DNA from: Dama dama | Lineage: Eukaryota; Chordata; Mammalia; Artiodactyla; Cervidae | Assembly: GCF_033118175.1 (NCBI RefSeq) | Contig: NC_083696.1 | Span: 32,969,001 to 33,033,000 of the forward strand | DNA length: 64,000 bases | Reading direction: 5' to 3' | Shown: positions 1 through 12,900 of the stretch, piece by piece | How the letters are laid out: every line of letters begins with the position of its first letter | Position numbering within the stretch: the first letter of the stretch is position 1 | Position numbers and translations under genes: made by a program | The notes under the pieces: model-generated | Database searches by the model: none | What the model was told of the DNA's origin: nothing | Seen by the model: only the letters and a program-made list of their open reading frames with translations

Positions 1-1
1 C

Positions 2-15
2 CACACACACACACA
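2..15. repeat. (CA)n microsatellite at window edge
   Basis: Seven CA units at the very start of the window; the array probably continues outside. Confidence 0.9.
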
Positions 16-254
16 GTTGACTTCCTTCATAGTCTGATTGTGCACATTCTGTACACACCTTTGAGTGTGTAGAATGTTAGATCGTGATAGTAGTGCTGAT
101 GGTGACGATAGCTCCACTTTAATCCATCATTGGTACATGACGAACACCCTCACACATGTCATCTCAAATCCTCATGGCAAATCCTCTCCCTGTTTACAGA
201 AGAGGGAATCGAGGACTAGAGAACTGATATAATATCTATTTCACAGGGAGGCTG

Positions 255-450
255 TGAAACACTGAGGTCAAAAGATAGCTCAGGGTTTAAATCTCCTCCA
301 CCTCACTAATTTGTGATGTTGAGCAACTTTCTTAATCTTGGGCAAGGCTAGGTGTTCTCACTTGTAAACGGTGATAATTACATCTTTCTTAAGACTGTAT
401 TGAAAGAACCAGATGAGAGAATATCTATAAGCTCCTAGATGGACGGCTTA
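255..450 (+). repeat. MIR-like ancient SINE
   Basis: Degenerate but recognisable MIR core: a 'gggtttaaatctcctcc...' tRNA-like segment followed by 'gttgagcaactttcttaatc' and 'gtaaacggtgataatta'. The order and spacing fit the MIR consensus; edges are uncertain. Confidence 0.6.
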
Positions 451-2094
451 GCACATGCATTAGTCTGAACCAGAAGAAAAGGGCTCTATTTAACCACATC
501 CTAGCCTAGGAAAGTGATAATTTCATATGGCTCAAACTGATAACAGCTCAGCAAATGGCAGTATTGTTGTTACTGCTCCAGGACAATAGCAGGTGGCAAA
601 GAAGGGATTTTAATCTGAATGTGACTGATGATAGAAGCCAGTTCTTTTTTGCTAACCTAGTGATCTTCAGAGAAATACAATGATATTTCTTACAGAGGGG
701 TCTCTTGATAAACTGAAAATGACATCATGGAACTGGTAAATTATAAGAACATGGATGTTTTTTCAGTTTACTAAAAGCATTTTATGAACAGGGCAAAGCT
801 ATTTCATAATCAGCTTGGTATATCCAAAACTTGTTTGGAGTATATTAACCAAATGTCAGTTGAATAAAAATGTGAACTGTCTCTCTCCTTTAATGTATGA
901 AGGTTCATGATCTATTGAAAATTGGGATCTGCCTCATTAAACAGTTATAATTAACTCTGCTCATAATATTCTACAGTGGAATTGCTGTTGTGGTTGATAC
1001 TTAACGCTAGGAGGATAATTCAGCAGCATTTGAAGAAAGAACAATCAGATTTTCTCTTTTCACATTCCATGTTGGGAACTGGGAGCAAACTGAACTTTCT
1101 CTTCCGAGGCTGGGGAATCTTAGGGTAAAGAGACTTCCCTTCCCCTCAAATGCCTGTCTGCTCACTGACAGGTTTAAAAGAAATAACTTCCCATCTGAAA
1201 CTAAACTACTTGTTGTTTTACCATGTTCCCAGTGGTTACATATGTTGAAAGAGTCTAGACATTCTTCAAGCTTGAGTTACTTTTTAGACAATGTCTTTCA
1301 AACTCAGAGACAATTATAAAAGTTTTTTCCATAAAATATGAGATTTTAATCTCCAGGGTGTTGCCTTATAGGATCTTAAGACCCAATCAGAAAGAGGAAA
1401 TTCTCCCCTTATTTTTTTTCTAAATATCGATAAATAAGGAAACATCATTCTTCGGGGCAAAGAATAGAGAGGAAATACCATAGTCAAGAACGCATTTGAA
1501 AATGTTTGCATAGTATTTTCACTGGAAACCACATGTGATCTCTGGAACTTTTCAGGGTGTCTACCCCTGAGGTGTCCACAGTCAGAAAAACTCTCTGGTG
1601 AGAAAGTTTTAAAAGTAACTGTCATCAGCATTGGTTCTGCCTGCCTTTGAGTCTGAATGGAACCAAGGATTGCTTTGGAATGTTGCAGAAGAACGGTCAG
1701 TTATTTGACTCTTTTCGTTTGTTTGTTTTTTCCCTTTTTGGCTGATGGAGACATAAGCAAATATAAGAAAATACTAGGACAAAAGCAGTTAACTCTAAGT
1801 GTTAATATAGATATTCTGGCCAGAATCCTCAAACAATGAGATGACCAAAAGGAACACATCTACTGGACAAATAAGAATCATAGGCCAGGCCCCCCTTTCA
1901 TCTCTTGATCACCATTTGGATGCTGGGTTGTACAACCATCAAAGCCCCCTTCATAAGGTACCAAAAGAGCATCACACTTGCTCTGTTCAGCAGAAGAATA
2001 AGATGCTTGAATTTCTCTAACAGTAGTCTGTCAGAGAGAACCTTTATTCTAAAAAGCTCAACTAAGCCAATATATACTAAAGTAAATAAACAGA
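451..2094. other. Unique intronic sequence, no gene seen
   Basis: AT-rich unique DNA. The longest open frames (105 aa on minus at 1314-1631, 60-71 aa on plus) match nothing I recognise and lack splice or codon signals of a gene. No repeat recognised with confidence. Confidence 0.6.
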
Positions 2095-2315
2095 GGACCT
2101 CCCAAGTGGCTCAGTGGTAAAGAATTTGCCTGCCAATGCAGGAGACACAGAAGATTTGCATGTTCGATCCCTGGGTTGGGAAGATCCCCTGGAGAAGGAA
2201 ATGGCAACCCATTCCAGCATTCTTGCCTGGGAAATCCCATGGACAGAATAGCCTGGCGGGCTGCAGTGGATGGAATCTCAAAAGAGTGGACATGACTTAG
2301 TGACTAAACAACAAC
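2095..2315 (+). mobile_element. Bov-tA SINE
   Basis: tRNA-Glu-derived head (GTGGCTCAGTGGTAAAG, GTTCGATCCCTGG) joined to the BovA body (GGCAACCCATTCCAGCATTC...GACATGACTTAGTGACTAAAC). It ends in an ACAACAA tail. An 8-bp AAATAAAC lies on both sides (2084-2091 and 2316-2323) and is a candidate target-site duplication. Antisense to NTRK2. Confidence 0.93.
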
Positions 2316-2323
2316 AAATAAAC

Positions 2324-3322
2324 TGAAGAAATGACATGACTAGGCAAATCCCTAGGGGGCAATGTTTACGTTTAAAAGGAAAGAGCCAATGAAAATATAA
2401 CACAGAAATAACTAAAGAGGAGACACATGGATTAATAAAACCACGTTACAGTGAGTGTTTTATTAGCAATAATGATTGCCTTATTGGTGCAGATCAGCAA
2501 TTCTAAGAGGGATTTCTCCATTGATTCCCTAGTTTCTATCTTGAACTAAATTAGTCTTTCAACTCCTTGAAACTGTATTGTAAACTCCCCTTCATACACC
2601 CACCACACTGACCCCCATCTTCTCCAACACCCCTACTGGCTCCATAAAACCTTATCTTTCTGCACTACATCCACCCAAACCTTTTAGGACGGATGCATGG
2701 GATAGTTTTCAAAACTTTAGAAAAGACTAGCTGACATAGCAAATACCAAGCATGAGTGACCTTGAGGATATTGATCAAGCTCTGTCTCTCTGTTACAGAG
2801 GTAGAGAAATGAAGCAGTCTTCTAAATCATTCATGGATTCCTTTTCTATTCTTCTATTCAACTCCCACATCCCTCACCCAAGCCAGGAATCTTCACCCTC
2901 ACATCTTGGTGGGAAACAGTCATATTTCTTCTGTCATCATGTTTGAGAAGAAAGTGCAATTTTCCCACTACTTAAAATAGTCAAGGAAAAACTGATCCAC
3001 AATCAACTAAACAACTGTCTTGGAAAGATTTACTAATTTTTGCTCCTTCTGTGAGGCTGATGGTTAAGTCTCCCTTAGAAATCTATTAAGAAGGTAACAG
3101 CAAAGAAGAGAACAATTTTTAGCTAAAAGTTTGCTTGACTTCATTTTTCTAGTTAAAAGTTTTCTCTGATAGAATACTAAGATTGGCATATAGACCACTT
3201 AGCTTACAGACTGAGAGTGTGTCCATGAACTAGGGAGAAGCCCATATTAAAAATGTAATTGGGAGAATGCATTGCCTGGGAGAAACAGAATGTCATATCT
3301 ACTACATCATCAACACCGTAAC
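2324..3322. other. Unique intronic sequence, no gene seen
   Basis: Mixed-composition unique DNA. The one open frame (2752-2946, 64 aa) has no recognisable features. No repeat recognised. Confidence 0.55.
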
Positions 3323-3410
3323 ACACAACCTATTTATTACATATCCCTAATATACAAACTATTTATTATGTTTCTCCAATACACAAGCTATTTACTACGT
3401 ACCCCCTAAT
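3323..3410. repeat. 29-bp minisatellite, three degenerate copies
   Basis: Units begin at 3323, 3352 and 3381 with the shared core 'cacaa(g/c)ctattta(t/c)ta' and 'ccaat/ctaat' ends. A fourth partial unit (ATACACAAGCTATTTTG) lies at about 3641-3657, on the other side of the SINE, so the SINE landed in or beside the array. Confidence 0.75.
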
Positions 3411-3638
3411 GTGCATGCTTAGCTGCTAAGTCGGGTCTGACTCTTTGAGACACCATGGACTGTAACCCACCAGGCTCCTCTACTCATGGGATTTCTCAGG
3501 CAAGAATACTGGAATGGGTTGTCATTTCCTACTCTAGGGATCTTCCTGACCCAGAGATTGAACCCACAGTTCCCGCATCTCCTGCATTGGCAGGTGGATT
3601 CTTTACGACTGAGCCACCTGGGAAGACATGTACTTGCA
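3411..3638 (-). mobile_element. Bov-tA SINE
   Basis: Reverse-complement Bov-tA: GTGCATGCTTAGCTGCTAAGTCG, then the 'gactctttgagacaccatgg' BovA body, ending in the tRNA-like head 'gactgagccacctgggaag'. Same orientation as NTRK2. Confidence 0.93.
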
Positions 3639-3657
3639 ATATACACAAGCTATTTTG

Positions 3658-5458
3658 TTAACCAACTACCTAACAAGCTCCTAGGAAGAGAGTAGCAAGA
3701 GCTGCTATGGGTAGGAAGACAGCAAAGTGGTAAAGAAGTTTAGGGTTAGGATGAGCTTGATTGATAATCTCTGTCTTCAGAGGGCAAGAAATGGCATCAG
3801 GCAGGGGGTGAAGAGAGAAGAGAGACTTGGGGCGGGGGGGAGGTGGAGGGCAGACAGGGGCAAAAAAGCCCTCCTGGATTTAAGACTGCCACCAACTCCA
3901 GGCTGACCTCAGCAAGCCCTGGGGTCACTCTGGGCCTGTTTCCCCAAGAAGGCTGAACCAGGAAGCCTCAGACCCCCATTTGCAGCTCAAACACTCAGAG
4001 ATCCTGTGATGCAAACTTGTCCTTCTTTGCCACCTCTAGACCAAGCCCTGCGTGTCGGCGTTTTCAGTTGGTGGATGCGTGGCAGCTGCCTCTGAGGGCC
4101 AAGTAATTGAGGCATTCTGCCTCCTCACTCTGTGCGGCCAACGCTTGGGATGCTCAGCTCTGGGCTATCAAGACCTGGCATGAATACAATTAATTCAGCT
4201 CACCTCCCCAGGACTTCTGGCTGTTCCCCAATTGCTCAGTAATTTCACAATCTGCTTGCTTGAAGCCAGTTCGCCTAGTGATCACTTCTTCAGGTTGCAC
4301 CTGAGGACAGCCAGCAGCTGCCATCTGTCCCCACAAGCCTCCCTGCTTCTTCTCACCTCTTCACGTCACAGGGCTGCGGCAGACACCCCAGCCCCTGCCG
4401 TGGCAGAACCAAATGGGTCTTCAACTTGCTTGACTCTGGGCTTCTGGGCCCTGATACTACCAAAACGCCTGGGCAACACTTTCTCAGTGGCCTTTTCTCC
4501 AGCCTCTTCCAGTTGACCAAGCTGGGGCCTTCAGTACTGGTGAGCACAGGTAAGCACAGACTATTTCTAACTGTCTCTGTTCCCTGGATTCCTCTAACAC
4601 CTCGGTCAGGCATCTCCAGCCTCCATCTGGCCATTTCCTCCTCTCCCCCTCCACAGTTTTGTGGTCCCCAAGCTTCCCCATTCCTCATCCTCTGGCAGCT
4701 CACCCACGGCTACACCGTCCCCCTCCCGGGCTCTGGTCTGTGTTCTCTGGTCTGTTTCTCTCTGCTAGAAACAGACACCTGTTCTGGAAGGATCTGAGTT
4801 TATCTGCACTCAACTTGGTAACACTCAAGGTTGACAAAGCCCCTCTCCTACTGAAAGTTCTCTCCAGGCTCCCTCTAGAAACAAGTCCATCCTAGGCCAC
4901 CTGGCCGCCCTCTCCAGCTCTGTCGCCTGCCCTTGGTCAGTCCACCTGGACAATACTCGACACTCCTCTGTCCTCCAACATCTTGTGTCTCAGACACACA
5001 TGACACCATTCCCTCAAAGCACCTGACCCTGCCCTCATCCCGCAGTTCAAACCTCTACACAGACTTCCCTTTGCCACCTCCCTGCCTGGGGGACTCTTAC
5101 CTTCAACAGCCAAGCTCAAGTACTTTCTTCTACATAAAACAGTCCTGGGTCTCTGAAGCTGGGGCAGAAGAGCTCCCATCTGAGGCCCCAGAACAGACAC
5201 TGATAACAGAGTTTATCACACTGCTCTCTTTGACTCAGTTTTCAGCAAATTCATTCAGCAAATACTTCTCCAGGGTGAACTTCTACTCTTGATAGCCCAC
5301 ATAAAGAACAGACACTCAACCAAATGTCAAAAAAGGGGCCTCAATGAATCTGATCAATAACAGCCAAATTTATATTCTTGTTAATTTAGATTTCATTTTC
5401 CTCCCATTTTTGGGACTTTTTAAAATTTCATTTTCATTTTCTTATGAAGTATATTACT
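3658..5458. other. GC-richer unique block with possible L2 remnant
   Basis: Higher GC than the surroundings, especially 3780-5200. Several overlapping open frames of 65-123 aa on both strands (for example 4426-4797 plus and 4353-4703 minus) look like composition effects; none has a known domain. The part near 5040-5210 ('agctcaagtactttcttc...') resembles the 3' end of an L2 LINE, weakly. No promoter or exon can be supported. Confidence 0.4.
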
Positions 5459-5675
5459 GTGCATGCTAAATTGTTTCAGCCATGTCCAATTCTTTGCAAC
5501 CCTGTGGAGTGTAGCCCACCAGGTTCCTCTGTCCATGGAATTCTCTAGGCGAGAATACTGGAGTGGGTTGCCATGCCCTCCTCTAGATCTTCCCAACCCA
5601 GGGATTGAACCATCCCTTCCATCTCCTGCACTGGCAGGTGAGTTCTTTACCACTAGCACCACCTATGAAGCCCAC
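5459..5675 (-). mobile_element. Bov-tA SINE
   Basis: Minus-strand copy running from GTGCATGCTAAATTG through 'caggcgagaatactggagtggg' to 'tctttaccactagcaccacc'. Diverged (several transitions) but complete. Same orientation as NTRK2. Confidence 0.92.
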
Positions 5676-5759
5676 ATATATTACCACTGCTATTTTTAAA
5701 ATATTCTAATTCTGAAAGGTAATATTATATTATACTATATATATAACAATCAAATATCA

Positions 5760-5945
5760 TGTGTGTGCGCTCAGTCATTCAATTGTGTCTGACTCTTTGT
5801 AACCCCATGGACTGTAGCCCACCAGGCTCCCCTGTCCATGGATTTTTCTGGCAAGAATGCTGGAGTGGTTGGATTGAACCCACATCTCCTGTGTCTCTTG
5901 CATTGCAGGTAAATTTTTTACCTGCTGAGCCATTGGGGAAGCCCA
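5760..5945 (-). mobile_element. Bov-tA SINE, internally shortened
   Basis: Starts TGTGTGTGCGCTCAGTC and ends 'gctgagccattggggaagccc'. The stretch between 'gctggagtggttgg' and 'attgaaccc' is missing about 35 bp of the consensus. Same orientation as NTRK2; about 85 bp from the preceding SINE. Confidence 0.9.
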
Positions 5946-6009
5946 CTTATAATAGTGATTGTAATAACTAAGACTAATAATAACAATAAACTTGTTGAAT
6001 GTTATTTTA

Positions 6010-6250
6010 AAGCTTGCTATGTGCAATAATATAGCTAATATGTGATGTTAACCATATACTAAACTTTCTTCTAAGTACTTCACATGTATTAATTCATTTA
6101 ATCTTCATAACAGCTCTAGATGTAATATCATCATTATTCCCTTTTAGAGGTGAGTAAACTAAGGCACAGAAAGGTTGAGTAACAAGGCCAAACTCACAAA
6201 GTTAGTAAATGCTGGAGATCCAGTTAAAACCCAAGAAACTGACTAGTGTA
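6010..6250 (-). repeat. MIR
   Basis: Reverse-complement MIR core: 'cttcacatgtattaattcatttaatcttcataac' then 'gaggtgagtaaactaaggcacagaaaggttgag' and 'aaagttagtaaatgctggag'. A well-preserved ancient SINE. Confidence 0.8.
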
Positions 6251-6299
6251 TTAAACTGGCCGCCTCTCTGTATCCTATCCCACTCACCACAAGAGCATC

Positions 6300-6425
6300 T
6301 AATATATATTCTTTAATTCTTACAACTCTCACAACTCAGAACAGGTTTTGAGAGGTTAGAAAATTCACCAAAGGTCACATAGCTAGTAAGGGATGGACAT
6401 TGGAATTAAAAACTCAGTGTTCCAC
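6300..6425 (-). repeat. MIR fragment
   Basis: Second minus-strand MIR piece, seen in 'gagaggttagaaaattcacc' and 'ggtcacatagctagtaaggg'. It may be a tandem neighbour of the copy just before it. Confidence 0.7.
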
Positions 6426-6429
6426 CTAA

Positions 6430-7270
6430 CTTTACACGTGTGAAAAGATGAGATGCAGTAAGAACATACAGAGTTTATTAAGGCCCATCCATAATGTCAT
6501 TACTGTTTAGGCAGCCACATTTCACCATGCTCCAGTCCCCCAAGTACATGAGGAACCTGTTCATATCATCCTAATTTCACAGATATATAAGGAACCAGTG
6601 CCTTGCTCAGTCCAGGAATCATTTCTCCTTGATCTGAGACTCCAGAGCTAGCCCCATTGTCTGTGTCATTACACATGAGATCATTTTGCACCAGGCCATT
6701 CTGAATATGCAGTTTTCAGTAGCATCATTTCAAGCTTCCAAAAATCTGACCAGCTTGGAAACAGAGTTGCTTCCCCCTTGGTTCAGGAACAATACTTAAA
6801 AAAAAAAAAAAAAGAGCTTAAAATTAAGGGTGGGTTTTAAAGATGTTTATAAAGAAACCCCTGATTCTTAGAGAACCACTACCTACACCTGCACTCCCAG
6901 GGTGTCCACAGTTCCTTAGAGCAGACAATGTGTTTGCAATCACAGATGTGTGATGATCTCTGGGAGCTGGGAACCTGGAAATCAAACACTGCAACATAAA
7001 ATCTTTCCCAAAAATAAGTTTATTTCCCACTGTCCCTTTTTCAGTTTTGAACTAGTTTCTTTCTTTTCATAAAGTTTTCATTTTTCTGGTTATTTGACTA
7101 AAAAAAAGATTAAAAGATTAGCCTAATGAAAATAAAGAAAACAATACATCCTATTTTGGAGAAAAACAGGAAAAGTAACCAGAAGCAGAGACAGAAGGAT
7201 CAAAAAAACAAAAAGGCAGGGGGAACAGAAAAGAATAATGAAAAGAAATAATACTAACACTGAACATCAC
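6430..7270. other. Unique intronic sequence
   Basis: Unique AT-rich DNA with a poly-A run at about 6798-6812 and an A-rich stretch near 7100-7250. A weak MIR-like echo lies near 6570-6630. No gene seen. Confidence 0.5.
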
Positions 7271-7283
7271 TGAAACTCTGTAA

Positions 7284-7440
7284 CTGATAACTGCCCAGAT
7301 TCAGATCCTGGTATCACCACTCATCAGTCAAGTTACTTCATCTTCTATATCTTTAATTGCCTTATCTGTACTTCCTCATCAACTCAAGAGGTTTTTGAGG
7401 CTATCAAACGAGATAATACATATAAAGTATGGAGTCATTT
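7284..7440 (+). repeat. MIR
   Basis: Plus-strand MIR: 'ccagattcagatcctggtatc', 'caagttacttcatcttc', then 'gaggctatcaaacgagataatac' which matches the 'gattaaatgagataatac' part of the consensus. Confidence 0.65.
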
Positions 7441-8074
7441 CTGGAACAAAGCAAAGGCTCAAAAGTTGATAACTATTTATGGTGGTGATTATTTTAAGGA
7501 AGACATAAATTTCACCATCTTAATTATCCCCAGGGGACTCTGGGAACGTGAGACTCTTAGAGGACTGCGGTTGGCAACCAATAATGTAGAGACTAAGGGC
7601 TCAGACTGGGACTCGAAGGCTCTGGTTGCCTTGGTTTTGCACAAAAGTATGCATGACTTTTGGAATTCTCAGGTCATGTTTCTAAGAGATTTCTCAGTTC
7701 CTTTCAGACCAAAGGTACAATAAATTCTGGTGCACGCTGCCAGGGGAGAGGCTCTGATAGTGTGGTGCTTGTGTGTAAGTTACCAAATTGGCTAGGAATG
7801 AAAAAAACTTCAGTCCATCCTTTGTCTGCAATGAGGAGCTTTCCCTGACTCTCTAAATTGATGTTTTAAGAACAGTGAATGCCTTCCAAGGACATTTTCC
7901 TAATGCAATTTATTAAAAAACAAACAAAAATCTCATAGGAAAAAATCAGACACAATACACAGTTGAAAAGCATATGCCATAAACTCTGTGTAATTAGGGA
8001 CTTTTCAGACTGAAAGGTTCTTTAGGACAGTATTTTGGAGACCCAGTTCTTCTATGAAAGCATTTTTTTTTTCT
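7441..8074. other. Unique intronic sequence
   Basis: Unique DNA. An open frame of 85 aa (7466-7723) has no recognisable domain. Nothing else seen. Confidence 0.5.
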
Positions 8075-8345
8075 TTTTTAAAAAAAGTATTATTATTTTT
8101 TTATTTTAGAATACTTTTAGATTTACAGAAAAAAAAGTGTTCATGTACTGCACATTCAGTTTCCCCTATTATTAACAATTTATATCAGTATAGTACATTT
8201 GTTTTGCTTAACTATTTTTTCTAATTGGAGTATAATTGCTTTGCAATGTTATCTTGGCTTCTGCTGCACAACAATGCCAACCAGCCATATGCATACATAC
8301 ATCCCCTCCCTCATGAGCCATCCCCCCATTGCACCCCTCAGCAGG
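8075..8345 (-). mobile_element. L1 3'-end fragments
   Basis: Two adjoining minus-strand pieces. 8075-8205 resembles an older L1 3' UTR ('tagatttacagaaa', 'cagtttcccctattattaac'). 8213-8345 is the artiodactyl L1 3' end in reverse ('ctaattggagtataattgctttgcaatgtt' and 'catacatcccctccctc'). Same orientation as NTRK2, unlike most LINEs here. Confidence 0.7.
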
Positions 8346-9325
8346 AGCAGAAAGTAACCTTGCTCTCTAGAGGACCACAGCAATATCTCTGTCTCTCTTC
8401 TTAAAAATTTGTTATGCTGGCCTTGAGTCATATAGAAGCCACTTGACTGCAAGGGTGACTACTTCTTTAGCCTCATAATCACTCCTTTTTCCATGCATCT
8501 ACATAGCAGGTCCTTCACAAACATTTGATGATTCAGCAAATACACTCATTAGATTCAGAAATAGTTACTGTTTTCTAACCAGGGTGGATGAAAAAGACAG
8601 CTGGCCTGGGGCAGCCATGCTATTGCTGGAAATGATTTGTTTTGACCAGTAGATCATGATTTTGGTTTGGGGTTTACCATTCCTATTGTATCAAGAGGGA
8701 AAAGAAGTAGGGATATTCCTTTCTGAAACTTCTGTGATGCTATCTGCATTCTTAAATTGCTGCTAACACCATCTGTTTATAGGTCTCAGGAGAAATACAA
8801 TGAGAGGATAAAGAAGGGAACTTCTCTCATGAAATGCATGAAATCAAATTAAATAGGATTTATGACTCTCTGTCTCCTCTCTCTATCCAACCTCCTAGAG
8901 AAAATGGATTCTACTGGGTTCACAAAAACATTTCATGAGTGTTCAGTTCTCAAAGTAACTAAATTGTGATAAGGAAAAAATACTCAATAAGATATGAATG
9001 ATGCCCCCAAAGGGTTATTTTTTTCCAATTGATCTGAATTAAAATGTTAATGATCCAGATGAGTAGTGTTCTAGTATTTTGATTCAGTGGACATTGGGTA
9101 CTTTTTCTTCATCATATGTAAACACCAATTACTTGACAAACATTCTCCGGCCCCACCCCACAGGAGATGTCACTGAGAGGAACAGAGTCCTGGCCTGGGA
9201 CCTTGAACATGGAGACCATGAAAGGTGTATTGGTTGAGTGTGTAGCGTGGAAATGAACAGTGTTGAATCAGCACACAGAAATTATATGCCCAAACATACA
9301 CACATGCCTTCAAGAGCAGCTATCA
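8346..9325. other. Unique intronic sequence
   Basis: Unique DNA with no recognised repeat and no convincing open frame. Confidence 0.5.
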
Positions 9326-9329
9326 AAAC

Positions 9330-9510
9330 CTACACATTTAACACAGATACAATCTCATTTCACTCTCAACACACTCTGAAGAAGAAGCATCACCCTGATT
9401 GTCCGGAAGGGAGAAAGACAACTGAGAGATGAGGAAACTACCCAAAGCCACACAGCTAGTAACCCAGATCTGCCAGACTCTGCCCATGCCTTTCCATCAG
9501 GCCACACTGC
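9330..9510 (-). repeat. MIR fragment
   Basis: Minus-strand MIR signature 'gagatgaggaaactaccc' followed by 'aagccacacagctagtaaccc' and 'atctgccagac'. Confidence 0.7.
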
Positions 9511-9719
9511 TTCTTTCTACCATGCTGCCTTTGTCACACATTTTAGGAACTCATTTTTTAAATCTTACCCTGAAAACACGCTAATATCAGTTTGAATTAC
9601 TTGAACTTGGTCAACACTATTGGCAGCCCTATCTCAAGCCCTGCTCCCCAGCCCTCCTACCCACGCTTCCTGATGCCCCAAGTGTTCTTTCTACAACATA
9701 CACATCACTGAGATACTTC

Positions 9720-9990
9720 TGCCATGCAAAATCCTTTGGGATAAATCCTATCCATGGGTTACCCAGGGACCTCCGAGGTGGTCTCACCTCCCCAACTCCC
9801 TTCTTGTCTCTCTGCCCAATTCTCTACACTCACTCTGCTCAGCTAAACCAAAGTCTTTGCAAATATATGAATGCCACAAGTTTTCTGATTCAGTTATGCC
9901 TTGGGACAGGAACCTCCAACCTAGAATCCTCCCATTCTCTTTCTTCCCAGCCCTCTCCCAATTCTTACACTCTGCCAGTTCCAAAGCCCC
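9720..9990. repeat. Possible L2 fragment
   Basis: 'gggataaatcctatccatggg' and 'tctacactcactctgctcagc' resemble the L2 3' region pattern (short clauses of pyrimidine-rich sequence ending in coding-like L2). Highly diverged; weak call. Confidence 0.35.
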
Positions 9991-12900
9991 CTCCAGTATT
10001 CATCTTTAGGACCAATTTCTAAAGTTTAGATATTCTTCTTCAAGGCTCCCACAGCAATCTGCACTTACCCTCTCCCAAAGCACCTTCCAAATTATGGTCA
10101 AAGTATCCAGTGACTCTCTACTTTCCCAATAAAGTGTAGGCTCCTCAGAGATGGGGCCATCTGACCCAGTGCTTAATATAGACACATGTTTATAAATGAA
10201 TGAAGGTAAGTGGGAAGAGATGACAGTAAACATTTAACCTCTTAGGGTGAATCTGACTCAGAGAAATATCTGAGAATTATTCAGAGCCAACTTGAGTAAA
10301 CAATGGGCTTGATCAATCTGGGTAACATTGCTTAGGGTTCAAAACCATTTCAACAAAATATATTAAGATAGAGACTGTTGTTGTCAAGAAGAGAAAGTCA
10401 ACCCCTGTACATACAAAATGTCCCTTCATAGGCTGCTCAACATTTCCTAAATAAAACACCTGTGAATGGAAACATCATCAGGAGTGCTTATTATCAATAC
10501 ATGACACTGATGGCTTCTCATATCGGGGTTTGTGGGAAATACCCAGTAAGAGGGTATACCCAGTAAGAGGGTATCCATAGGACAACATCAGTCATGCACT
10601 TCTTATCTGAGAAATTCTTGCAGCTCTCCCATAAGAAGCTTTAGCAAGCCTCTCTTGGACTCCTACATACAATCTATCTTTCCCAGTAGAGAAGTCAAAT
10701 CCCATACTCTCACCCACTTCAAGACACAAGTCAGTGGATAACAGAAGATTAAGCATCAGAGCTTGATCAAAGGCACTAGTTTAAGAAACATAATTTTGCC
10801 GAAGTCAATTCTCACCAAGCCATTAACATATCTGTAAGTTCTTGCAAGTGAACAGACACTGCTAGGCTAGGCTGTTAGACTCCAGAGTGCAGTCCCTTAC
10901 AAATGCTGAGGCAAAGAGATGTCACTGTCTCAGAAAATATGGTACTTGGTGATATGACAAGTACAATGGTATTTATCATCTCTGTCCATGGCTTAGTGGA
11001 CACGAGCCATATCTGAAAAGGGAAAGGGTGATTCAGCCTATTAAGTATGCAGAACATCATCTTTCAATACCAAATGGTCCTTGATGACTTTTTTTTTTTT
11101 CATATCCAATGGTTCCATCCAATCCAAGTGGGAAAAAAAGGAGGAGAACAAACTACAACTTTTCTGCTACAGCTACAGTCACAGTAAAACTAGGCATTGC
11201 TGGGCAGAATGGAACTCAACAGAATATACAAACAACCTCTTCTTTCTTCACAATTCTGTCCCCTACAGAAAGGCCACTTCCTCATACTTAACTCTTGCTG
11301 CCTCCTTTCCCTATTTACTTATAAATGATTTTACCAAGTCTTCTGAGAGCTAGATTTCAAGTGTGTTCAGATTAGAAAAAAATAAAGCTTTCTATAAAAA
11401 CTTGAGTTCTGGCAGGCCCACATCCCTGGCTTGGTAAGCATTCCCTGTTGAACTGAAGATGAATTGTCTGGCAGTTAATGAGACAAATGACATAAAGTTG
11501 TCATTTGGTGAAACTTCAATGCCAAACCCTGCTCCTCCCTTCCACTGGCTTTTTTCCTAGCAGGTTATCATATACTCTTTTAAACAGTTCTCTCTTATGC
11601 AACTATTTAGTTTTAAAACACCCTCCAAGGTATTCTCTAAAAGTCCTCCATTAAAAAATCATTACAAATGGCCCTGCTTACAAATGACTTTACCAGCTGA
11701 GAGATTCTCATGTTAAAGTAAAAGGCACTAAAGGAATTATCATAATAAGTGGTTAGTTAGCTCCTTGTTGAATCTTTTGTTTTCAGTCCTTACAGAGAAG
11801 ACTCCTACAACTTGAACTATCTTCTATTTACCATACTTACATGGAGCATATGCTTAAAATAACAAAGAAATGTCTAAGTTATGTCAATTATATCCCTACA
11901 CTGTCCATGATTATACTTGATATATTTGTACCAGTCCTACCTGGGGCCCCCAAATGTAGTCAAGTGCAAAACTTTGGTGATGTTTCCACCAGAGGGCATT
12001 CATCTCACTGAAAACAAATATTTTTCAACTGTTTGCCTAAATTCAGGATACAAGGTAAAGAATGTTAATTATACTGAAATGGCTAAAGCACATAATTTGT
12101 TTATGAATCTAGACATTCACACTTTCAATAGGAGGCAAAAAGGCTGAGTCTTCTAGTGTGGGCTGTTCTTGAATCATATGCTTTCTATATAAGGAAAGAA
12201 GTACTATGAGTATGGGAAAGTTTTTCTTATGTTCTAAGAGGTAAGATACATTAGAGAATATTATGAACTCAACAAATGTATCAACAAAACATGTATGTCA
12301 AGAGCAACTCAATTATTGATTTTAGGAGATATCATTAATTATAGATTAATTTGAGGAGCTCTAGCTGGTACTCTCTTAAAATTCTTCCACATCCTAAAAG
12401 CATTAAAAGACCCCCACAAAAGCAAAGATTATTATTTAAAAAAAAAGCCTGTTTCTCAAACATTGTATCATCTTTTCTTCTGACTGGACAACACAGTTAC
12501 TTTGCACATGTAGGCTTGGACACTGGAAGACAGAAACAGGTCTGACCTTCTTTGGAAAAGCCATGAAAAAAGGAAGAAAGAACAATAGCATATACAAAGA
12601 TCACACGTCTACCATCATTTTATATTCTGAATCCTGATAGTCCTCTATAAAAAATAAAATCCGTGTAGAGCCATAACAAACATTGTCCGGAAGGACTCAC
12701 ATACTGAATTCCTGAAAGAATCCATATCATCATCATTCCTTTTTGATGTTGTTCTTGATAAGCAAACATCAGTCATATTCCTGAAATTACCACACACAAC
12801 CTAGAAAACTTCCCATTTTTTCTTTACAAAACAGACAGAAAAATATTCCAGGTATCATAGTTTACATTTCTACCTATAATCATGTGATATACTAACTTTT

